A DNA stretch of 11,486 nt from an uncultured Opitutia bacterium (GTDB lineage: Bacteria > Verrucomicrobiota > Verrucomicrobiae > Opitutales > MB11C04). Below the pieces are notes generated by a model, which made no database searches, had not been told where the DNA came from, and saw only the letters and a program-made list of their open reading frames with translations. Below are positions 7,149 to 11,486 of this stretch, piece after piece (positions within the stretch are counted from its first letter, which is position 1; each line of letters opens with the position of its first letter). Location: contig CAJWWH010000054.1 in the NCBI GenBank assembly GCA_913048545.1, positions 1 to 11,486 of the forward strand, in the 5' to 3' direction. Position numbers and translations under genes: made by a program.

Positions 7149-7181
7149 CTCGACTTGTTGAAAATTTTGGAAGAAATCGAG
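7149..7181. promoter_or_regulatory. Imperfect dyad symmetry in the purD leader
   Basis: A 33-base inverted repeat lies immediately before the purD start (ATG at 7186). Outer arms CTCGA (7149-7153) and TCGAG (7177-7181) pair fully, followed inward by TT/AA pairs and an AAAATTTT core at 7161-7168; in all 12 of 16 positions pair about base 7165. The right arm contains GGAAG (7169-7173), the only Shine-Dalgarno-like sequence for purD. It could be an operator in the mpl-purD divergent region or a weak mRNA hairpin that masks the ribosome site. It does not resemble the Bacillus PurR box. Chance is possible in such AT-rich spacer DNA. Confidence 0.35.
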
Positions 7182-7185
7182 TTCT

Positions 7186-8472
7186 ATGAACAAAGAAAAT
7201 CTGAAAGTGCTTATTATCGGAAGCGGAGGCAGAGAACACACTTTGGCCAAGGTCTGTGCAAATAGCTCTCGGGTCAACCAGGTGCTGGTCGCCCCCGGTA
7301 ATGGGGGAATAAGCAAAGAATTCACCACATTGCCTGTCGATGTGGGGAACAACGAGGAAATTGTTTCACTCGCTCAAAGAGAGGATGCGGATCTCGTGGT
7401 GGTGGGACCGGAAGTCCCACTTTGCAACGGGGCGGTCGATGCACTCAGTCAAGCTGGAATTCTTGCCTACGGTCCCAATAAATCAGCGGCTAAATTGGAG
7501 GGAAGCAAGGCGTTCAGCAAAGATTTTCTTGCCCGCCACCAGATCCCCACTGCGGATTATGGAAATTTTAAAACAGTTGAACCCGCCATTGATTATCTCG
7601 GGGCATGCTCGATGCCCGTGGTGGTCAAGGCAAGCGGACTGGCCGCCGGCAAGGGAGTTTTGATTTGTTCCACCAGAAGCGAAGCGGAAAACGCTGTGCG
7701 GGACATGCTGGATGGTTCAAGTTTTGGTGAAAGCGGTAGGGAAGTGGTGGTAGAGGAGTTTCTTGAGGGAGAGGAAGCCTCGCTCCATTTAATCTGCTCA
7801 GGTGAAAACTATCTTACCCTCCCCATCAGTCAGGATCACAAGAAAGTGGGGGAAGGCGACACCGGATTAAATACCGGCGGAATGGGAGCCTATGCTCCCA
7901 CCAAGCTGGTAAACGCTGACATGCTGGCCGAGTATGAGAGCTCAATTGTTGTTCCCACTTTAAAGGGGCTTAGGCAGGACGGGATTGATTTCCGGGGAAC
8001 ACTTTACATTGGGCTAATGCTTACTTCAAACGGTCCCAAGGTGCTTGAATTTAATGTACGGTTCGGAGATCCGGAGACCCAGGTAATCCTGCCATTAGTT
8101 GAGGATGATCTTGTTCCGGTTCTTATTCAATCAGCAAGAGGAGAGACCCTGCCCGACCGTTTAAATATCAAAAATCAATCCGCCATGATAGTTGTCCTTG
8201 CCAGTAGAGGATACCCGGAAGCTTATCCAAAGGGTGAAGTGATCACCGGGAATGAAATTAATCCGAATGAGTGTCAGCTCATTCATGCTGGAACCAAGTT
8301 GGATGTACAAGATCAAGTTGTGACTGCGGGAGGACGGGTGCTCGGTGCCGTGGGATGGGGTAAAGATTTAGCCCAGGCACGTGACCGGGCATACAATCTA
8401 TGTGACCAGGTACATTTTACTTCCAAATATTTTCGCAAAGATATCGGACATCGGGAGTTTTCAAGAACATAA
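7186..8472 (+). CDS. purD: Phosphoribosylamine-glycine ligase (GAR synthetase)
   Basis: PurD joins 5-phosphoribosylamine and glycine using ATP, the second step of de novo purine synthesis. The 428-residue length is normal. The N-terminal domain starts with VLIIGSGGREHTLA (about 8-21) and APGNGG; the ATP-grasp core shows VVKASGLAAGKGV near 146-158 and NTGGMGAY near 230-237, and the metal/ATP site EFNVRFGDPETQ lies near 286-297. The C-terminal domain carries GYPEAYPKG and HAGTK. The ATG at 7186 places the dinucleotide-like motif directly after a short lead. It opens a plus-strand run with the phosphatase gene (54 bases later), glyA and a prepilin gene; glycine, a PurD substrate, is the product of GlyA two genes downstream. 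Confidence 0.97.
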   Translation: MNKENLKVLIIGSGGREHTLAKVCANSSRVNQVLVAPGNGGISKEFTTLPVDVGNNEEIVSLAQREDADLVVVGPEVPLCNGAVDALSQAGILAYGPNKSAAKLEGSKAFSKDFLARHQIPTADYGNFKTVEPAIDYLGACSMPVVVKASGLAAGKGVLICSTRSEAENAVRDMLDGSSFGESGREVVVEEFLEGEEASLHLICSGENYLTLPISQDHKKVGEGDTGLNTGGMGAYAPTKLVNADMLAEYESSIVVPTLKGLRQDGIDFRGTLYIGLMLTSNGPKVLEFNVRFGDPETQVILPLVEDDLVPVLIQSARGETLPDRLNIKNQSAMIVVLASRGYPEAYPKGEVITGNEINPNECQLIHAGTKLDVQDQVVTAGGRVLGAVGWGKDLAQARDRAYNLCDQVHFTSKYFRKDIGHREFSRT

Positions 8473-8526
8473 GTTGATTCAAACTTGCCTTTTTATTCGA
8501 ACACGGAGAAAAAGAAATAGTCGATT

Positions 8527-9030
8527 ATGGGAAAAAAAAGCCGGGAGAAAAAGGAAAGAAAAAAACAAAAGTTGGTTGTGTTTGTCTGCACCGCCAATGT
8601 TTGCCGTAGTCCTATGGCTGAGAAACTTTTCGAAGACGCACTGATGAAATCGAAGATTAAGAAAAATGTGCGGGTTTTTTCCGCCGGTATATCCGCGATG
8701 GATGGAGATCAGGCATCCGACAACTCGATCCAGGCATGTAAGGAAATCGATTTGGATATTTCCGATCACCGAAGTGCCGCCCTCACGCGGGCAACCTTGG
8801 AAAATGCCTCCGCCATCTTTTGCATGACCGAGTCTCATCGTGCCCTGCTCAACATGTACTTTGAAGTTCCAGAAAGCACCTCAATCTTTTTAATGCGTGA
8901 ATTTGTCGAAGGAGGCACCAAAGAACTTCCCGATCCTTACGGGCAGGACATCGAGGTTTACAGGGAATGCAGAGACCGGATGAAAGAATCATTGCCATCC
9001 CTGCTTAACTGGGTTGAGAAAACACTCTAA
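8527..9030 (+). CDS. Low-molecular-weight protein-tyrosine-phosphatase family protein
   Basis: Cytoplasmic phosphatase of the LMW-PTP/arsenate reductase fold. The P-loop CTANVCRS (residues 21-28) has the nucleophile Cys21 and Arg27 of the C-X5-R signature, followed by the usual SPMAE; FSAGIS is near 51-56, and the general-acid motif is LPDPYG with Asp136. The fifth loop position is Val where the B. subtilis arginine phosphatase YwlE has Thr, which argues for phosphotyrosine rather than phosphoarginine. From ATG 8527 the protein has a strongly basic 15-residue lead (nine Lys/Arg); a TTG at 8572 would give the usual family start, so the lead may be untranslated. It lies 24 bases before glyA. 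In Bacillus, ywlE-rpiB-ywlG-glyA are neighbours, so phosphatase-glyA proximity appears conserved, here without rpiB. Confidence 0.88.
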   Translation: MGKKSREKKERKKQKLVVFVCTANVCRSPMAEKLFEDALMKSKIKKNVRVFSAGISAMDGDQASDNSIQACKEIDLDISDHRSAALTRATLENASAIFCMTESHRALLNMYFEVPESTSIFLMREFVEGGTKELPDPYGQDIEVYRECRDRMKESLPSLLNWVEKTL

Positions 9031-9054
9031 TATTGTAAATTACTTTTAAACATC

Positions 9055-10344
9055 ATGTATAATTCAGAAACTTCATCAATATCATCCACCTCTTTTCTCG
9101 ATCCGACTCCCCTTGCTGAGCTCGATCCCGAGATTTTTAACGCAATTGAAAAAGAAAGAGTAAGGCAGCGCACCCACATCGAACTGATTGCATCTGAAAA
9201 CTTCACTCTTCCTGCTGTGATCGAGGCAACCGGTAGCGTGCTGACAAATAAATATGCGGAGGGATATCCAGCCAAACGATACTACGGGGGTTGCGAGCAT
9301 GTGGATGTGGCAGAGAGTCTTGCGATTGAAAGAGCAAAAACACTTTTCGGGGCTGAACATGCCAATGTTCAACCCCACTCGGGCAGCCAGGCAAACACGG
9401 CCGTTTATTTTGCGATGCTCCAGCCCAATGACAAAATTTTAACGATGAGCCTCGAGGATGGCGGCCACCTCACTCACGGACACCCCAAGAACTGCAGCGG
9501 TATGCTATACGATGTGGTGAATTATGGGGTGGATCCGAACACTGGATTTATTAACTACGATTCGATCGAGGAAATCGCCCATCGCGAAAAACCAAAATTA
9601 ATCACCGTTGGAGCATCCGCCTATCCTCGGATAATCGATTTTGAAAGAATGGGCACAATTGCGAAGGCTTGCGGTTCTCTTCTGCTGGCTGATATTGCCC
9701 ATATTGCCGGCTTGGTGGCGGCCGGACTACACCCCTCCCCGGTTCCACACGCCGACTTTGTGACCACCACTACCCACAAAACACTCCGCGGTCCCCGTGG
9801 CGGTCTCATACTGTGCAAAGAAGAATACGCGAAAGCCATTGACTCCGCGGTTTTCCCCGGTAATCAGGGCGGCCCTTTAATGCATGTAATTGCGGCCAAA
9901 GCCACCTGTTTTGCAGAAGCCGCAAAACCTTCATTTGTTGATTATCAAGAACAGGTAATTAAGAATTCATCTGCTTTAGCCGGTGCATTGAGTGAAAAAA
10001 ACTTTCATTTAGTCAGTGGCGGAAGCGATAACCACTTAATGCTCCTCGACCTCCGTCCTTCCCATCCTGAACTTACTGGCAAGAAAGGCCAAATTGCGTT
10101 GGATGGAGCCAATGTGACCTTAAACCGTAATACTGTGCCGGGGGAGACCCGCAGTCCATTTCAAACGAGCGGTCTACGAATTGGTACACCTGCAGTCACC
10201 TCACGGGGAATGAAAGAAAATGAAATGCAGATCATTTCAGAAATTATTTCGCTAGTCCTCAATGACCCCGAAAATTCTTCCGTGGTCGAGGATGCCCAAA
10301 AGAAGGCACTTGCACTTTGTGAACAATTTGCATTACCTTATTAA
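9055..10344 (+). CDS. glyA: Serine hydroxymethyltransferase
   Basis: GlyA is a PLP enzyme that converts serine and tetrahydrofolate to glycine and 5,10-methylene-tetrahydrofolate, the main source of one-carbon units. In 429 residues one sees ELIASENF (about 43-50), [20 protein letters not shown] (65-84), PHSGSQAN (107-114), the [14 protein letters not shown] strand with the PLP-ring Asp near 213, and the lysine-bearing motif [14 protein letters not shown] with Schiff-base Lys242. The C-terminal part has NRNTVPGE and [14 protein letters not shown]. About 20 residues precede the conserved domain (a Ser/Thr-rich lead), so a slightly later start is conceivable, but no other ATG is close. No Shine-Dalgarno is seen; the bases before the ATG are TA-rich. 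It probably shares transcription with purD and the phosphatase. Confidence 0.98.
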   Translation: MYNSETSSISSTSFLDPTPLAELDPEIFNAIEKERVRQRTHIELIASENFTLPAVIEATGSVLTNKYAEGYPAKRYYGGCEHVDVAESLAIERAKTLFGAEHANVQPHSGSQANTAVYFAMLQPNDKILTMSLEDGGHLTHGHPKNCSGMLYDVVNYGVDPNTGFINYDSIEEIAHREKPKLITVGASAYPRIIDFERMGTIAKACGSLLLADIAHIAGLVAAGLHPSPVPHADFVTTTTHKTLRGPRGGLILCKEEYAKAIDSAVFPGNQGGPLMHVIAAKATCFAEAAKPSFVDYQEQVIKNSSALAGALSEKNFHLVSGGSDNHLMLLDLRPSHPELTGKKGQIALDGANVTLNRNTVPGETRSPFQTSGLRIGTPAVTSRGMKENEMQIISEIISLVLNDPENSSVVEDAQKKALALCEQFALPY

Positions 10345-10385
10345 TCAATCTCATTCCTTATATTAATACCAAATTCAAACACCAT

Positions 10386-11105
10386 ATGAATAAAAACTAT
10401 CCCAAGAAAAAAGGTTTTACCCTTATTGAGTTACTTGTTGTCATTACCATCATTGGAATTTTGGCGGGCATTGCTTTTGTTGGATTTGGTGATGTGTTCG
10501 GAACTGCGGGGCGTACCGCTGCCCAAAAGAATTTAAAAACAATCTACGAGTCCCTCGTTACCAGCAGCCAATTCAGTTTTCCCATGAGTGATGATGTGAA
10601 AAGTGCGGCTGACTTTGCGATTTGGTACCGCAAGAAAACGAATGATACCCGACCCGAGCTTTGGTTCCTTCCAGATGATGAACAGGTTCGTGATTTAATT
10701 GAGGATGAGAGTGGGGACGGAATCCCCTCACAAATACCCAGCGAATATGGCGAGCTCGATGATGTTAAGGATGCAATTGGGTATTCCATTGCCATTCCGG
10801 GAGACGATGCCGAAAGCAGAAAGTTCAATCGTAATTTGAAAAGCGGAGCTTATCCTGTCATCTGGACGCGTGGACTTGAATCCGGTTCAGATACATGGGC
10901 AGTCGACTCCCCATGGGCGGGTGAGGGAGGACATGTTCTCTTCAGTGACGGTACAATCCGTTGGTACGATGATACCAAAGGACAGGACGAGAACGGTATT
11001 TTTACTGCTGCAATCAATAAAGAAGATGGTGCAGACAAAAAATCTGAGCCCACCAACGACATTTCTGCTGCCCTCCCCATAGGTTGGGAAATGACCAAGG
11101 ATTAG
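10386..11105 (+). CDS. Prepilin-type N-terminal methylation domain protein (type IV pilin/pseudopilin-like)
   Basis: The N-terminus is a class III signal: basic lead MNKNYPKKK, cleavage site G10|F11, then FTLIELLVVITIIGILAG with Glu at +5 of the mature protein, needed for methylation and assembly. A single hydrophobic helix (about 11-33) is followed by an exported, acidic ~200-residue domain without cysteines. Near the C-terminus lies GGHVLFSDGTIRWYDD (about 186-201), similar to the 'N-V-x-F-x-DG' ending common in the abundant prepilin-like proteins of Planctomycetes and Verrucomicrobia. Such proteins would be processed by a PilD-type peptidase in the inner membrane; whether this one builds a pilus, a type II secretion pseudopilus or something else is unknown. 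No pilus assembly genes are nearby. It starts 41 bases after glyA and is followed by a terminator-like hairpin. Confidence 0.9.
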   Translation: MNKNYPKKKGFTLIELLVVITIIGILAGIAFVGFGDVFGTAGRTAAQKNLKTIYESLVTSSQFSFPMSDDVKSAADFAIWYRKKTNDTRPELWFLPDDEQVRDLIEDESGDGIPSQIPSEYGELDDVKDAIGYSIAIPGDDAESRKFNRNLKSGAYPVIWTRGLESGSDTWAVDSPWAGEGGHVLFSDGTIRWYDDTKGQDENGIFTAAINKEDGADKKSEPTNDISAALPIGWEMTKD

Positions 11106-11139
11106 GAATTAAGCTTTTCACATTTTTAAGCATTTTTAG

Positions 11140-11180
11140 ACTCCGTGGGCAAAGGTAAGGTCCACGGAGTTTTGTATTTT
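11140..11180 (+). terminator. Terminator-like hairpin after the prepilin gene, overlapping the next gene's start
   Basis: Arms 11140-11150 (ACTCCGTGGGC) and 11160-11170 (GTCCACGGAGT) pair over 11 positions, the outer nine perfectly and one inner pair as G-U, with a 9-base loop. A T-rich tract (TTTTGTATTTT, 11170-11180) follows directly. This is the shape of a rho-independent terminator, 35 bases past the prepilin stop. However, the hairpin also overlaps the open frame of the RNase R-like gene, including its candidate GTG start at 11145, so it could act as an attenuator or as a fold over the start codon. Confidence 0.7.
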
Positions 11181-11486
11181 GGGAAGCACGGGCGGGCAAA
11201 AGTTCATGTCGAAGGGCACAACGAACCCATCGCACTCGCCAAGGGATCTTCCGGAACTGCCATACACGGAGACACGGTTGAACTTTATGTATTGCCCCCG
11301 AAAAAAAAGAAATTTGACCGGAAAAAAAGGGATCGAAAACCGCCCAAAGCCCGATATGAAGTCCGGAAAATTATTAAACGTGGAACCACAGATTTTCTTG
11401 GCTATTTGCGAAAAGATTTAGGCCGTTCTCTCGTTCAGGCAGAAAATTCGAGGCTCTTTGTTCCCTTTAAAATTTTAGGTGACCAG
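11145..11486 (+). CDS. RNase R/RNase II-family exoribonuclease-like protein, N-terminal part, cut by the right window edge
   Basis: An open frame continues past the window end without a stop. Its ~114 visible residues look like the N-terminal OB-fold (cold-shock) domains of RNase R/II enzymes: KVHGVLYFGKHGRAKVHV as a first beta hairpin, then an AIHGDTVELYV segment matching the family's 'A-x-x-GD-x-V', a lysine-rich linker near 53-65, then EVRKIIKRGTTDFLGYL, matching 'V-x-x-I-I-x-R-x-x-x-x-x-x-G-x-L', and a following RLFVPF strand. The catalytic RNB domain would lie beyond the edge. In-frame TAA at 11127-11129 limits the start to GTG 11145 or TTG 11172; no ATG and no Shine-Dalgarno is present, and the GTG keeps the first strand. 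No N-terminal winged-helix domain precedes it, unlike E. coli RNase R. Family assignment is from motif reading only. Confidence 0.65.
   Translation, partial: MGKGKVHGVLYFGKHGRAKVHVEGHNEPIALAKGSSGTAIHGDTVELYVLPPKKKKFDRKKRDRKPPKARYEVRKIIKRGTTDFLGYLRKDLGRSLVQAENSRLFVPFKILGDQ

Noticed and set aside
8479..8838. Minus-strand open frame opposite the phosphatase gene
   Set aside because: The plus-strand gene has the full LMW-PTP signature; the antisense translation has no known motif.

Overview
This is a compact window of bacterial housekeeping genes, with one sharp discontinuity near the left end. From about base 455 to the right edge, the code is dense, moderate in GC (about 51% by hand count over 481-660) and mostly without clear Shine-Dalgarno sequences. 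The mix of RNase HII with RNase HIII, Mpl, and a stand-alone prepilin-like protein ending in a 'VLFSDG'-type motif suggests a Gram-negative bacterium of the PVC group, most likely Verrucomicrobiota. That placement is an inference from gene content. The first ~440 bases are quite different: about 31% GC, and they encode the end of nuoH and the start of nuoI in a style typical of AT-rich Alphaproteobacteria.

Layout. (1) Bases 1-~450, plus strand: the nuoH 3' end and nuoI 5' end (complex I), joined by an ATGA overlap. nuoI breaks off after about 38 residues. (2) Bases ~437-4055, minus strand: a tight five-gene cluster transcribed rnhC, rnhB, pdxJ, acpS, nnrE. The last gene loses its 3' end at the same junction that cuts nuoI. 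(3) Bases 4104-5153, plus strand: mutY, divergent from rnhC. (4) Bases 5146-7073, minus strand: mpl and a translationally coupled HD-domain protein, convergent with mutY. (5) Bases 7186-11105, plus strand: purD, a low-molecular-weight protein phosphatase, glyA and a prepilin-like gene. A terminator-like hairpin follows. It overlaps the apparent start of an RNase R-like gene that runs off the right edge.

Functional links. GlyA makes glycine and a one-carbon unit, and PurD uses glycine in purine synthesis. MutY guards against 8-oxoguanine damage, and the two RNases H remove RNA from DNA. Mpl recycles murein peptide. PdxJ makes the B6 cofactor that GlyA needs. AcpS activates acyl carrier protein, and NnrE repairs hydrated NAD(P)H.

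No convincing new multi-gene system is visible. The most important points for a reader are the probable chimeric junction at 437-455 and the hairpin lying across the start of the RNase R-like gene. No gene-free stretch exceeds 300 bases, and no tRNA, rRNA, CRISPR array or insertion sequence was seen.
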